Assembly (NCBI GenBank): GCA_028279065.1
Contig: JANQSY010000027.1
Location: 1 to 42,900 of the forward strand
Direction: 5' to 3'
DNA from: Cytophagales bacterium
Lineage (GTDB): Bacteria > Bacteroidota > Bacteroidia > Cytophagales > CCMP332
Length of the DNA: 42,900 nt
Shown here: positions 1 through 8,831 of the stretch, piece by piece
Position numbering within the stretch: position 1 is the first letter of the stretch
Layout of the letters: each line of letters opens with the position of its first letter
Notes under the pieces: model-generated
The model's input: the letters and a program-made list of their open reading frames with translations, nothing else
Database searches by the model: none
Told to the model about the DNA's origin: nothing
Translations under genes and position numbers: made by a program

Positions 1-1
1 A

Positions 2-2236
2 GCAAAAGCCCCTGAGGGAGAGGTTCTATTTACCGTTGCAGGTGAATCCACCTCCCTTGAAGAATTCAACTACGTTTATAACAAAAGTAATGGCAGGCAG
101 GACGATGCCTACACAGAAAAAAGCCTTAAAGAATACCTGGATCTATATGTGAATTTCAGGTTGAAGATCAAGGAAGCAATGGAGCTTCGAATGGATACCT
201 CAATGGCTTTCAATGAGGAGTTAGCGCAGTACAGAAAGCAAGCCGCTCAGCCTTATCTGACCTCTAAGGAGACCCTTGAAAAACTGATGAAAGAGGCTTA
301 TGACAGAATGCAGGAGGAAGTCAGGGCATCACACATTTTGATCAGGGTTGGTCCCGACGCACTTCCTGAGGACACGGCAAAGGCATACACCTCAATTCAA
401 AACCTCCGCAACCAGATCATTGGAGGTGCGGATTTTGGAAAAATCGCGAGATCAAATTCCCAAGACCCATCAGCAGCTGAGAACTCCGGGGATCTCGGAT
501 ACTTCAGCGCTTTCGCAATGGTTTATCCCTTTGAAAGCAGGGCATATAATACTCCTGTAGGTGAGGTATCCGATTTTTTCAGAACCGACTTTGGCTATCA
601 TTTCATGAAAGTTCAAGACCGCCGCCCGACCAAGGGAACAGTAAGGGTTGCTCACATCATGCTAAGAGCCTCAGCAGGAATGGACCCCGAAGACTCCCTA
701 GCTGCCAAACAAAAAATAGAAGAGATCTACAAGGAGCTAAAAAATGGAGCTGAATGGAGCAAAATGGTCAACGAGTATTCCGAGGACGGTTATTCAAAGG
801 TTAAAGACGGCGAACTGGATCCTTTGAACGTGAACTCAAGGATCGTGCCCGAATTCAAGGAAAGGGCATTGAATATGAATGAGCCTGGTGAGCTGACGGA
901 ACCATTTCAAACAGCATATGGATGGCATATCATCAAATTCATCAGCAGGGATCTACAGAAATCCTATGAAGAAATGGAACCCCAGCTCAAGAAATGGGTT
1001 GAAAGGGATGCCAGGGCAAAGGTTCAAAAAACTACCCTTGTGAAAAGGCTAAAGCAAGAGAACAATTTCAAAGAATACCCCAAGAACCTTGATTGGTTTG
1101 CATCTCAGGTGGATTCAACCATTTTCGATGGAAATTTCGCGGTCGCTGAGGGCAATAAAAAATATCAGAAGAGCCTCTTCACCCTTAACAAGGATGGATT
1201 CAGTTCTATGGATTTTCTTGAATTCCTAAAGATGAGAAGGCCAAAATCCGATATCTCACCTGAATTCTTTGTCAGATTGCATTACCCTCAATTTGTGGAG
1301 GAATCGATAATAAAGTATGAGGAAGACCAACTTGAGAAAAAGTACTATGACTTTAAAATGCTCATGAACGAATACCATGATGGTATCCTGATGTTCAATT
1401 TGATGGAGGAAAGGATCTGGAACGAATCGACCAGGGATACCGCCGGCCTTGAAGCCTTTTTCAATGATAACCAGGATGATTTTCAATGGGGAGAAAGAGC
1501 GGAGGCATGGGTCTTTGATTGTAAAAGCGAATCCATCTTAAAAATCGTTGATGAGGAATTAGAAAGAGGGTTGTTCAGCGTTTCCAGACCCATACCAGGA
1601 ACCTACTACTACGAATTCAGATCAAAGGAATTGAGTGAGAATGATCTGAACATTTTCCTTGCAAGATTAAAAGTACTTGTCAATAATCCTGATCTGAGGG
1701 CAAAGGTCACTGTGAACTCATATCCAAAAGAGAGTTACGGAAAATACAGCAAGATCGGTGAAGAAAGGATCTCCTATATCAAGGAAAAGGCGGGAGAATT
1801 AGGCCTTCCTGAAGGGTCCGTCGAATATGTAAATGCAGGGACCAAGGATGCTGATGAAGACCCCGCCAAAGCCAGGAAGATCAGTGTGGTTTTCTATTCT
1901 GTAAACCCTAAGGACCTTCAGGCCAGTTTGAATAAAGCCGCTCCTTTGAGCCTAAACACAAGGACTGGAAAATTCGAAAAAGGTGATAATGAATTTGTAG
2001 ATCAGGTAGAATGGAAAGCCGGAACCTATGAGGTATCAAATGGGGATAGGGTGGTGAAGGTGAAGATCTTTGACACAGAGGATCCCAGGCCCAAAAAACT
2101 TGATGAAGTGAAGGGTGAGGCAATTTCGGCTTACCAGGACCATTTGGAAAAGGAATGGATAAAGGAATTGAAGGCAAAATACCCCGTTGAGATCAATGAG
2201 GAGGTATTTAAAACCCTAATTAAAGCCAACCCTTGA
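2..2236 (+). CDS. PpiC/SurA-type peptidyl-prolyl isomerase (5' partial)
   Basis: The reading frame is open from base 2, so the gene begins before the window. The first visible residues (a strand then LEEFNYVYNKSN) resemble the start of the mature part of Bacteroidota periplasmic isomerases, so probably only a signal peptide and a few residues are missing. Two parvulin-type rotamase domains follow, at about visible residues 107-207 (ASHILI ... GDLGYF ... FGYHFMKV) and 214-318 (AHIML ... YGWHIIKF). The remaining ~420 residues are a charged region with no domain I recognise. The likely role is chaperone/isomerase for outer-membrane or secreted proteins in the periplasm. It heads an operon: its TGA overlaps the TTG start of the next gene. 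A GTG at 149 is internal and not a credible start. Confidence 0.9.
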   Translation, partial: AKAPEGEVLFTVAGESTSLEEFNYVYNKSNGRQDDAYTEKSLKEYLDLYVNFRLKIKEAMELRMDTSMAFNEELAQYRKQAAQPYLTSKETLEKLMKEAYDRMQEEVRASHILIRVGPDALPEDTAKAYTSIQNLRNQIIGGADFGKIARSNSQDPSAAENSGDLGYFSAFAMVYPFESRAYNTPVGEVSDFFRTDFGYHFMKVQDRRPTKGTVRVAHIMLRASAGMDPEDSLAAKQKIEEIYKELKNGAEWSKMVNEYSEDGYSKVKDGELDPLNVNSRIVPEFKERALNMNEPGELTEPFQTAYGWHIIKFISRDLQKSYEEMEPQLKKWVERDARAKVQKTTLVKRLKQENNFKEYPKNLDWFASQVDSTIFDGNFAVAEGNKKYQKSLFTLNKDGFSSMDFLEFLKMRRPKSDISPEFFVRLHYPQFVEESIIKYEEDQLEKKYYDFKMLMNEYHDGILMFNLMEERIWNESTRDTAGLEAFFNDNQDDFQWGERAEAWVFDCKSESILKIVDEELERGLFSVSRPIPGTYYYEFRSKELSENDLNIFLARLKVLVNNPDLRAKVTVNSYPKESYGKYSKIGEERISYIKEKAGELGLPEGSVEYVNAGTKDADEDPAKARKISVVFYSVNPKDLQASLNKAAPLSLNTRTGKFEKGDNEFVDQVEWKAGTYEVSNGDRVVKVKIFDTEDPRPKKLDEVKGEAISAYQDHLEKEWIKELKAKYPVEINEEVFKTLIKANP

Positions 2237-3096
2237 GGTATTCCCCTTTCTTTTTTTTACTCATTATGATTGTTGGGGGATGTCAGCTTATCTCCTCTGA
2301 TAAAAAGGAAGAAAAGGAGGAAAGGATACCCCTGGCAAGAGTTGGAGAAAAGATCCTTTACGCAGATGACCTTGGATCCGTTACATCAACCGCACAAACA
2401 AGCAGGGACAGTGCGGACCTGGCTTCCAGGTACATCAAGAGTTGGGTCAAAAACGAGTTGTTGCTGAAAAGGGCAGAAGAATCAGTGGAATTCGACCTAA
2501 AGGAGATTAACCGGAAGGTCAACGATTACAGATATTCCCTCATGGTATTTGAGTTTAAAAAAGAATATATCGCACAGAATCTGGATACCGCAATTACCGA
2601 AGAAGACATCAAGGAGTATTATGATTCTCATATCGATAACTTCCTTTTGAAACAAAACATTATCAGAGGTAAGTATTTTCAAGCGCCACTTGAGGCTCCC
2701 AAACTTAAAAAAGCCAAAGATTGGATCAGAAGTGGTGAAGAAAAGGATCTTGAGAAACTGAATTCCTTCTGCATTCAGTTTGCTACCAGTTACAGCCTGG
2801 AGGACACCCTATGGATCAATTTTGATGACCTGATCCTGAACACTCCATTTCAGGCTATCCCAAACAAGATCCAGTTCCTGAAACGGAATCCCTTTGCAGA
2901 ATCGAGCGATTCCCTGTTTCAATATTGCCTGTTGATCAAGGATTATAAAATCCAGGACCAACTTTCCCCGTTAGAGTTTGTACGTGACCAGATCACCAAG
3001 ATCCTGATCAACAAACGAAAGGTGGAACTCAGTAAACAATTGGAGGAAAAGATCCTTAAGGAAGCCCGGCAAACTAAAAGTTTTGAGATCTATTAG
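2233..3096 (+). CDS. Lipoprotein of the SurA-like operon, no isomerase domain
   Basis: A 287-residue protein with a short hydrophobic signal ending in a lipobox (IVGGC, Cys at residue 17), so it is probably lipid-anchored. The TTG at 2233 overlaps the preceding stop (TTGA). The only alternative, ATG at 2266, would leave no signal peptide, so TTG is preferred. The body is helical and charged, like the N-terminal chaperone part of SurA/PpiC proteins, and I see no rotamase HIL...GYH signature. Sandwiched between two isomerase genes, it probably acts with them in folding of envelope proteins. The exact function is unknown; the helical-chaperone reading is inference from composition and position. 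Confidence 0.8.
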   Translation: MRYSPFFFLLIMIVGGCQLISSDKKEEKEERIPLARVGEKILYADDLGSVTSTAQTSRDSADLASRYIKSWVKNELLLKRAEESVEFDLKEINRKVNDYRYSLMVFEFKKEYIAQNLDTAITEEDIKEYYDSHIDNFLLKQNIIRGKYFQAPLEAPKLKKAKDWIRSGEEKDLEKLNSFCIQFATSYSLEDTLWINFDDLILNTPFQAIPNKIQFLKRNPFAESSDSLFQYCLLIKDYKIQDQLSPLEFVRDQITKILINKRKVELSKQLEEKILKEARQTKSFEIY

Positions 3097-4435
3097 ATTC
3101 AAAATCCTTCTTATGCTGACCCTAGGGTCAGCATCAGCCCTGTTCGGCCAGGACTCAACAAATTCTGTTGTGGTGGATAAGATCGTGGCCAAAGTGGACC
3201 AGTTCATCATCCTGAAGTCGGAAGCAGAACTGAATTATCTACAATACCTCAGTAGCGGTCAGGATCTGAGGGGAGATGTGAAATGCAGGGTTTTTGAGAG
3301 CCTTATCATCAATAAGCTTTTGTTAGCCAAAGCAGAGATCGACTCCGTGACGGTTGAAGACCAAATGGTGGAAGCTAATCTGGACCAGAGGATGCAGGTT
3401 TTCATATCGCAGTTTGGATCCGAGTCCAGGCTTGAGGAGTATTATGGAAAGACCATCGAGGAGTTCAAGGAGGAATTTCGGGAACAAGTTAGAGACCAGT
3501 TGATCATCCAAAGAATGGATGATAAGATCACGAGCCACATCGACGTCACCCCAAAAGAGGTAAGGAGGTTCTTTTCCAAGATCCCGGAGGATAGCCTTCC
3601 ATACTTCTCTACTGAGGTAGAAATAGGCCAGATCGTACACAAGGTGAAACAGGGAAGCGGTTCAAGGAAGGATGTGATCAGCAAGCTCCGGGAGATCAAA
3701 GGAAAAATAGAGGCAGGTTTTGATTTTGGTGAGATGGCAAGATTGTATTCCGAGGATCCGGGCAACAAAGGCAAGGGGGGAGAGCTAGGTTTCTGGAAAA
3801 AAACCGACCTTGATCCTGATTATGTGGCGGCGGCCATGGCTTTGAAGCCAGGAGAAGTTTCTGATGTAGTCCATTCACAGTTTGGCTTTCACCTAATTCA
3901 ATTGATCGAAGTGAGAGGCAATGAATTCAATTCAAGGCATATCCTTTTAAGGCCAACATTTTCAGGAAAGGATGTCGAACATGCTGCCGCCTACCTTGAT
4001 AGCATTCGTAAGCTGATCGTTGTGGACTCCATGCCTTTCGAAAAAGCAGCAAGGGATTTCTCAGAGGACATAGTTACCAGTTCAAACGGAGGGATCTTCC
4101 AGGACCAGCAAAGCGGATCAACCAGGATCCCGATGGAAAATGTGGATACAGAGCTCTTTTTTATTTTGGATTCAATGGAAGTGGGGGCCGTCACAAAACC
4201 TCTTGCCTATCGAACCTATGATGGAACGGATGCTCTTCGTCTGATCTATTTCAAATCCAAGGTGCCCCCTCATCAGGCCAATCTCGGCGATGACTACCAG
4301 AAGATCTATTTTGCGGCCCTTGACCAGAAACGATATTTAGCCAAAGAGGAATGGTTTTTGAAAACAAAAGATGAGGTATTCATTCAAATCGATGATGAAT
4401 ACGCCCATTGTAAGATCCTTGAAAACGAACAGTGA
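3083..4435 (+). CDS. SurA-like periplasmic peptidyl-prolyl isomerase
   Basis: A 450-residue SurA-like protein. A signal peptide (hydrophobic stretch ending SALFGQ) is followed by a helical N-terminal chaperone region with the SurA-type opening VVDKIVAKVDQFIILKSEAE, then a clear parvulin domain (EIGQIVHKV ... GELGFWKKTDL ... FGFHLIQL, about residues 173-275) and a second, more divergent rotamase-like segment (SRHILL ...). TTG at 3083 gives a complete signal peptide and a 14-bp overlap with the upstream gene; ATG at 3113 would shorten the signal. The protein would escort beta-barrel proteins across the periplasm. Its stop overlaps the start of the MoxR gene, indicating translational coupling. 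Confidence 0.9.
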   Translation: MRSIRFKILLMLTLGSASALFGQDSTNSVVVDKIVAKVDQFIILKSEAELNYLQYLSSGQDLRGDVKCRVFESLIINKLLLAKAEIDSVTVEDQMVEANLDQRMQVFISQFGSESRLEEYYGKTIEEFKEEFREQVRDQLIIQRMDDKITSHIDVTPKEVRRFFSKIPEDSLPYFSTEVEIGQIVHKVKQGSGSRKDVISKLREIKGKIEAGFDFGEMARLYSEDPGNKGKGGELGFWKKTDLDPDYVAAAMALKPGEVSDVVHSQFGFHLIQLIEVRGNEFNSRHILLRPTFSGKDVEHAAAYLDSIRKLIVVDSMPFEKAARDFSEDIVTSSNGGIFQDQQSGSTRIPMENVDTELFFILDSMEVGAVTKPLAYRTYDGTDALRLIYFKSKVPPHQANLGDDYQKIYFAALDQKRYLAKEEWFLKTKDEVFIQIDDEYAHCKILENEQ

Positions 4436-5400
4436 TGAATAAATTCAATTCGGAGGTCGAATCAGCCGACGCTTTCAAAAAGATTGTCCAGGACCTGAAA
4501 TCAGAGATCCATAAAAGGATCATCGGGCAAGATGAGGTGATCCAGCTTGTGCTGACCTCTATTTTCTGCAATGGCCATAGCCTGTTGGTGGGGGTTCCCG
4601 GGTTGGCAAAGACCATGTTGGTTCAAACCATATCCTCAGCCCTTGATCTGGATTTCAACAGGATACAATTCACTCCTGACCTCATGCCATCTGATATCCT
4701 GGGATCAGAGACCCTGGACGCAAACAAAAATCTCAAGTTCATAAAAGGACCTGTTTTCGCTAATATCATTCTGGCGGATGAGATCAACAGGACCCCTCCA
4801 AAGACACAATCTGCCCTTCTTGAAGCAATGCAGGAGAGAAAAGTGACCATCTCAGGAAATGATTATGATCTTCAGGCCCCGTTTTTTGTGTTGGCAACCC
4901 AAAACCCAATAGAGCAAGAGGGCACCTACCCACTTCCGGAAGCGCAACTCGATAGGTTTATGTTCCAGATCGATCTTGACTATCCTGATTTTGATTCCGA
5001 GGTAGAAATAGTGAAACAGACCACAACCCTAACAGACCAGGAGATCAATCATATCCTGAATGCAGAGGAGATCATCCATTTTCAGGAATTGGTAAGAAAG
5101 GTTCCTGTGCCGGATAATGTGATCGAATATGCTGTGGAACTGGTTGCCAAGACAAGAAAAGGAAGAGAAAAAGCCCATGAAATGGCAAACAATTACTTGG
5201 ACTGGGGAGCAGGCCCCAGGGCTTCACAATTCCTTATCCTAGGAGCCAAATGCAATGCCCTGTTCAATGGAAAATACTCTCCGGACATCGAGGACGTAAA
5301 GCATATTGCCATCCCTGTACTTCAGCATAGAATAGTAAGGAATTTCAAGGCTGAATCCGAAGGAATAGGGGTATCAGATATTATTTCTGAATTGACTTAG
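4435..5400 (+). CDS. MoxR-family AAA+ ATPase
   Basis: A 321-residue AAA+ ATPase of the MoxR class. Walker A is GVPGLAKT at residues 53-60, Walker B ILADEINR at 112-119, and the family pattern ATQNPIEQEGTYPLPEAQLDRF with sensor 1 and the arginine region follows. MoxR proteins act as chaperones that mature partner complexes, often with a von Willebrand factor A partner. No such partner is adjacent; the neighbours are isomerases, so assistance in envelope-protein assembly is plausible but inferred. GTGATG at 4432-4437 offers two starts; the ATG at 4435 overlaps the previous TGA. The gene ends tail-to-tail with the - strand lipoprotein, their stops sharing TTA at 5397-5399. Confidence 0.93.
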   Translation: MNKFNSEVESADAFKKIVQDLKSEIHKRIIGQDEVIQLVLTSIFCNGHSLLVGVPGLAKTMLVQTISSALDLDFNRIQFTPDLMPSDILGSETLDANKNLKFIKGPVFANIILADEINRTPPKTQSALLEAMQERKVTISGNDYDLQAPFFVLATQNPIEQEGTYPLPEAQLDRFMFQIDLDYPDFDSEVEIVKQTTTLTDQEINHILNAEEIIHFQELVRKVPVPDNVIEYAVELVAKTRKGREKAHEMANNYLDWGAGPRASQFLILGAKCNALFNGKYSPDIEDVKHIAIPVLQHRIVRNFKAESEGIGVSDIISELT

Positions 5401-5873
5401 GGATAATGCACCCACAGGACATTCCCCTGGAATTCTGTCCGGTATTGTACCAGGGGCTGACTGGCCGGGCTTTCTTTTACCTGCCCATTTAGGAAGAACT
5501 GGGAACTACAACAACTATCCCATAAAAATGTTAGGCTGGGATGCATGGTGACCTTGGCGCATTCGGAAAGCGGTAGGAATGTGCAATTCCGTTCAAAGGC
5601 CCTGATCTCTCCATTTGTATTGGATATCAATACCAATCCCTCACGACCACCATCCACATATTTGTATTGGCCGGGAAATAAAAGCTTTTGGTTATCCGGG
5701 TCCTGCAGATCGATGCTGACAGAGAATTCTACAAGTAGATCCCTCAACTCTGCATTCTGTACATTATCATCTTCATTGCAGGAAAAAAGGAGAGCAAAAA
5801 CAGCGTATAAAAGAAAGAGTCTAAGAATAATCGTAAAACCCCTTCCCGGATTTCTTGCCGAAATGGCCCGCAA
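5397..5873 (-). CDS. Rieske-like lipoprotein lacking histidine ligands
   Basis: A small secreted lipoprotein (about 158 residues from TTG at 5873; Cys of the lipobox LLFSC at residue 32). The C-terminal half has the layout of a Rieske domain: NGEIRAFERNCTF, then DSCCSSQFFLNGQV, then SPASQPLVQY and a closing strand. The metal ligands of a true Rieske centre (CxH and CxxH) are not conserved: cysteines are present but both histidines are missing. I know similar CC-type lipoproteins from Bacteroidota, mostly called hypothetical. No ATG lies near the end of the upstream dehydrogenase gene; TTG at 5873 with GGAAAAG upstream is the best start, overlapping that gene by ~53 bp. ATG at 5918 is an alternative. 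Confidence 0.65.
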   Translation of the reverse strand: MRAISARNPGRGFTIILRLFLLYAVFALLFSCNEDDNVQNAELRDLLVEFSVSIDLQDPDNQKLLFPGQYKYVDGGREGLVLISNTNGEIRAFERNCTFLPLSECAKVTMHPSLTFLWDSCCSSQFFLNGQVKESPASQPLVQYRTEFQGNVLWVHYP

Positions 5874-6681
5874 GAACTTTTCCTTCCTGTATCCGACTTG
5901 GTCTGAACTTGGAATCATAACTAAAGGATTCGAACATGGAGCTGGTCACCGAATAGTTTGTATCCACTCCGATAAGGTCCATCAATCTGAAAGGACCCAT
6001 TTTAAACCCTAACGACTCAATACATTTATCTATTGTTTCGTGGTCTGCAACACCATCCTCCAGGATCTTCAAGGATTCAACATAAAAATGCCTTGCAACA
6101 CGGTTAACGACGAAGCCTGGTGAGTCCTTGACCTTGATCGGGGTTTTTCCCCATGAAGTCGCGAGGTCAACAATGGTTTTTGTGGTCTCCTGATCCGTTT
6201 CAGCCCCGGAAATGACCTCAACAAGTTTCATAATATGAGCGGGGTTGAAGAAATGCATTCCTACAACCTTCCCCGGATTGTTCATTCCAAGGGCGATGCT
6301 TGTCACCGGAATAGAGGATGTATTGGTGGCAAAAATTGTATCCGTAGAATTCTGGGATTCCAATTCCTTGAAGACCTTTCTCTTTATTTCGATCTTTTCA
6401 ACGATTGCCTCAATGAAGATATCAGCCTTTAGGTTGGAGGTTGAAAGGACAGTTTTGATCCTTTTTTTTGCTCCCTCAGCATCTTCCTCCTTGAGCTTTC
6501 CCTTGGCTACTGCCTTATCCAGGCCAGAACTGATGCCGATCACCGCCTTAGCAAGGACATCCTTATCGATATCGAAAAGCTTGACCATATGCCCTGAAGC
6601 TGCGGCGACCTGGGCAATTCCTCTGCCCATGGTGCCCGCCCCGAGTACTCCTATAACCGGAAGACCATTTTCCTTGCTCAT
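5821..6681 (-). CDS. 3-hydroxybutyryl-CoA dehydrogenase
   Basis: A 286-residue member of the 3-hydroxyacyl-CoA dehydrogenase family. It has an N-terminal Rossmann fold with GAGTMG at residues 14-19, the catalytic region MHFFNPAHIMKLVEVI, the central DSPGFVVNRV motif and the C-terminal KKSGKGFYDYS ending. It oxidises (S)-3-hydroxybutyryl-CoA to acetoacetyl-CoA with NAD(P), in fatty-acid or butyrate metabolism in the cytoplasm. The length is that of single-domain Hbd/PaaH proteins, with no fused enoyl-CoA hydratase. The ATG overlaps the pheS stop (ATGA), so the two are co-transcribed, an association with no obvious metabolic logic. Confidence 0.93.
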   Translation of the reverse strand: MSKENGLPVIGVLGAGTMGRGIAQVAAASGHMVKLFDIDKDVLAKAVIGISSGLDKAVAKGKLKEEDAEGAKKRIKTVLSTSNLKADIFIEAIVEKIEIKRKVFKELESQNSTDTIFATNTSSIPVTSIALGMNNPGKVVGMHFFNPAHIMKLVEVISGAETDQETTKTIVDLATSWGKTPIKVKDSPGFVVNRVARHFYVESLKILEDGVADHETIDKCIESLGFKMGPFRLMDLIGVDTNYSVTSSMFESFSYDSKFRPSRIQEGKVLAGHFGKKSGKGFYDYS

Positions 6682-7703
6682 AATTCTCTTTGAAACTGTT
6701 TGAGAAAACGAATGTCGTTCTCAAAAAACAGTCGGATGTCATTGACCTGGTATTTCAACATAGTGATCCGCTCAATTCCCATCCCAAATGCATAACCTGA
6801 ATAAACATCCGGGTCAATATTGCAATTCCTCAATACTCTTGGGTCTACCATACCGGCACCTCCAATTTCCACCCATCCTGTTCCCTTGCAGATCTTGCAA
6901 CCCTTTCCCTTACAGAAAGGACAGGATACATCCAGTTCCGCAGAGGGCTCTGTGAATGGGAAAAAGGATGGCCTCAGCCTGATCTTGGTATTCTCCCCGA
7001 AAAACTCACGCGCAAAATGATAAAGGGTTTGCTTTAGGTCCACAAAGCTCACTCCCTTATTGATATAAAGGCCTTCTACCTGATGAAATATGCAATGAGC
7101 CCTTGCCGATATGGCTTCATTCCTGAAGACCCTTCCAGGTGATAAGGTCCTGATCGGAGGCTTTTCTGATTCCATTACCCTGACCTGCACAGATGAGGTG
7201 TGAGTCCTAAGTGTAATGTCAGGATCTCTTCCAATGAAAAATGTGTCCTGCATCTCCCTGGCAGGGTGATCAGGAGGGAAATTCAAGGCGGTGAAGTTAT
7301 GCCAATCGTCCTCTATCTCAGGGCCATGAGAGATATTAAACCCTATCCGCTCGAAGATCTTGATCATCTTATCCCTTACTATGGATATCGGGTGCCGTCC
7401 ACCTACTTTCCCGGGAATGTTAGGCAAGCCGGGATCAACAAAGTCTCTTTTCTCCTTTGAGTCCTTTTCCTGAACCTCTCCCTTGGCCAGATCGAATCTT
7501 TCCTGGGCAATTTTCTTTACCTCGTTTATGGCCTGCCCCATCTCTTTCTTCATCTCTCCCGGAACGTTCTTTAGATCCAGGAAAAGGGCAGGTACCTTAC
7601 CCTTTTTGCTAAGGAATTCGAGCCGATACTCTTCCAGTTGCTCTACCGTGCTGATGGAAGCTTTTTTTATCTCCTCTTTTACCTTTTCTATTGTTTCCCT
7701 CAT
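6678..7703 (-). CDS. pheS: Phenylalanyl-tRNA synthetase alpha subunit
   Basis: A 341-residue class II aminoacyl-tRNA synthetase alpha chain. It shows the N-terminal helical tRNA-binding arm, GRHPISIVRDKMIKIFERIGF, motif 2 (RVFRNEAISARAHCIFHQVEG), a CxxC...CxxC insert (CPFCKGKGCKICKGTGW) known from several PheS lineages, and motif 3 (YAFGMGIERI). With PheT, encoded elsewhere, it charges tRNA-Phe. ATG at 7703 is the only sensible start. It sits divergently from the outer-membrane barrel gene at 7808, with a TATATTTG element only a few bases before the start codon. Confidence 0.97.
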   Translation of the reverse strand: MRETIEKVKEEIKKASISTVEQLEEYRLEFLSKKGKVPALFLDLKNVPGEMKKEMGQAINEVKKIAQERFDLAKGEVQEKDSKEKRDFVDPGLPNIPGKVGGRHPISIVRDKMIKIFERIGFNISHGPEIEDDWHNFTALNFPPDHPAREMQDTFFIGRDPDITLRTHTSSVQVRVMESEKPPIRTLSPGRVFRNEAISARAHCIFHQVEGLYINKGVSFVDLKQTLYHFAREFFGENTKIRLRPSFFPFTEPSAELDVSCPFCKGKGCKICKGTGWVEIGGAGMVDPRVLRNCNIDPDVYSGYAFGMGIERITMLKYQVNDIRLFFENDIRFLKQFQREL

Positions 7704-7709
7704 TAATTA

Positions 7710-7717
7710 CAAATATA
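7710..7717 (-). promoter_or_regulatory. Candidate -7 element for pheS
   Basis: Read on the - strand this is TATATTTG, an exact match to the Bacteroidota -7 consensus TAnnTTTG, ending 6 bases before the pheS ATG, so the transcript would be almost leaderless. No convincing -33 TTTG lies about 20 bases upstream, so this remains tentative. Confidence 0.35.
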
Positions 7718-7791
7718 GGTAAGGCCAATGTCCGGTGGAATTCCGGAGAGTGTGGTGCAACAAAAAAAAGCAGCTATCGTAATCAATTTTC

Positions 7792-7799
7792 TATATTTG
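7792..7799 (+). promoter_or_regulatory. Candidate -7 element for the barrel gene
   Basis: TATATTTG matches TAnnTTTG and ends 8 bases before the ATG at 7808, mirroring the arrangement at pheS on the other strand. As with pheS, there is no clear -33 element, and the implied leader would be only a few bases. Confidence 0.3.
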
Positions 7800-7807
7800 G
7801 GGATATA

Positions 7808-8455
7808 ATGGGCTATAAAAAGCATACTGTTTTCGTTATTCTTGCTGCCTTGCTATGCTACCTGACCACAGGGCCATCGGCAATGGCTTCCAGCCCAAAA
7901 TACTTTTTGGCTCCTCCTCCCCCACCCAACAAGTCATTCGGGCATCCTACTCCAAACCTGAAATTGGTCCCGGCATTGATGTATTCAACCATAGGACTTG
8001 AGTTTGAGTACCCAACTGGTCGGCTATCTTTTGGTGGCACGGCCTTCTGGAAGTACGGAAACGGTTATGGCGCATCTTCAAATACACAAAGGCCTGAAGA
8101 ATACCAGGAACTTGGTTATCGAATTGAAGGCTTTGGGAGATACTATTTTAAGGGGCTGGCCCCTATAGGCTTTTTTGCAGAAGCAAAAGTTTACTACAAT
8201 ACAATAATGTATTACGATGGAAATGCCATTCCATTTACCATATACACTCAGGACCGACCTGAGGTTAATGGGCAACCAGCAGAAATTAAGAAACCAGAAC
8301 CCATAGGTTTCGGGGTTGGGGGCGGTTTCCAGGCTACAATAGTACCAAAGCTTGTAATAGCCAGCGTGAAGCTTGGGGTTGAGTTCAACCAGGACACATA
8401 CGATAATTATTTGATCTCATTATATTTCCAACCTGCAATCGGCTATATTTTTTAG
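7808..8455 (+). CDS. Putative outer-membrane beta-barrel protein
   Basis: A 215-residue protein with a signal peptide (hydrophobic stretch ending MASS at about residues 25-28), a proline run (APPPPPN), then alternating amphipathic strands rich in Tyr/Phe/Gly (GLEFEYPTGRLSFGGTAFWKYG, RIEGFGRYYFKGLAPIGFFA). It ends in Phe (AIGYIF), the usual terminal residue recognised by the barrel-assembly machinery. The ATG at 7808 is chosen because earlier in-frame starts reach back into the pheS promoter and coding region. It adjoins the next lipoprotein gene without a gap, so the two may work together at the outer membrane. The specific function is unknown. Confidence 0.8.
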   Translation: MGYKKHTVFVILAALLCYLTTGPSAMASSPKYFLAPPPPPNKSFGHPTPNLKLVPALMYSTIGLEFEYPTGRLSFGGTAFWKYGNGYGASSNTQRPEEYQELGYRIEGFGRYYFKGLAPIGFFAEAKVYYNTIMYYDGNAIPFTIYTQDRPEVNGQPAEIKKPEPIGFGVGGGFQATIVPKLVIASVKLGVEFNQDTYDNYLISLYFQPAIGYIF

Positions 8456-8830
8456 ATGAGGATCCTGCTCAGCCTTCTTGCGATTTTTTTGCTTAGTACC
8501 TGTGAAAAAAGGGAGATCACCGAAGATGCTTCTCTATTTGGAAAATGGAGTGATGACCTTGTTAGGTACACCTTCCAAAGCGACATGGAGTTCGGTAAAA
8601 AATCATTGGTTTTGGATCCATTTGACTCTTTGTTCGTGGATTCCTCCTGGGGAGTCTTTGAGGTTTATAATAATGAGTTGATCGTTTTCACCTTCAATGG
8701 GTATAGGATCAACGATACCCTGGTTGTGGATTCAACCTACCTTGGGCCTACTTGGAATTACACAATTGACGGCGATGTGATGAGGTACCAAAGTTCCACA
8801 AGTATCGGGACGCTCACCAAGGAACCCTGA
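8456..8830 (+). CDS. Small lipoprotein, lipocalin-like
   Basis: A 124-residue lipoprotein with signal and lipobox (FLLSTC, Cys at residue 16). The remainder is predicted beta-rich (LFGKWSDDLVRYTF ... WNYTIDGDVMRY), resembling the short lipocalin-like lipoproteins of Bacteroidota, where an initial GKW motif is common. The ATG directly abuts the stop of the barrel gene, and the TTG start of ccmB follows one base after its stop, so it is part of the same transcript as the cytochrome c maturation genes. A link to heme or cytochrome maturation is only inferred from position. Confidence 0.7.
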   Translation: MRILLSLLAIFLLSTCEKREITEDASLFGKWSDDLVRYTFQSDMEFGKKSLVLDPFDSLFVDSSWGVFEVYNNELIVFTFNGYRINDTLVVDSTYLGPTWNYTIDGDVMRYQSSTSIGTLTKEP

Positions 8831-8831
8831 T

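Noticed and set aside
149-2236. GTG at 149 as the start of the first isomerase gene
   Set aside because: The frame is open to base 2 and the upstream residues match the mature N-terminus of the family, so the real start is before the window.
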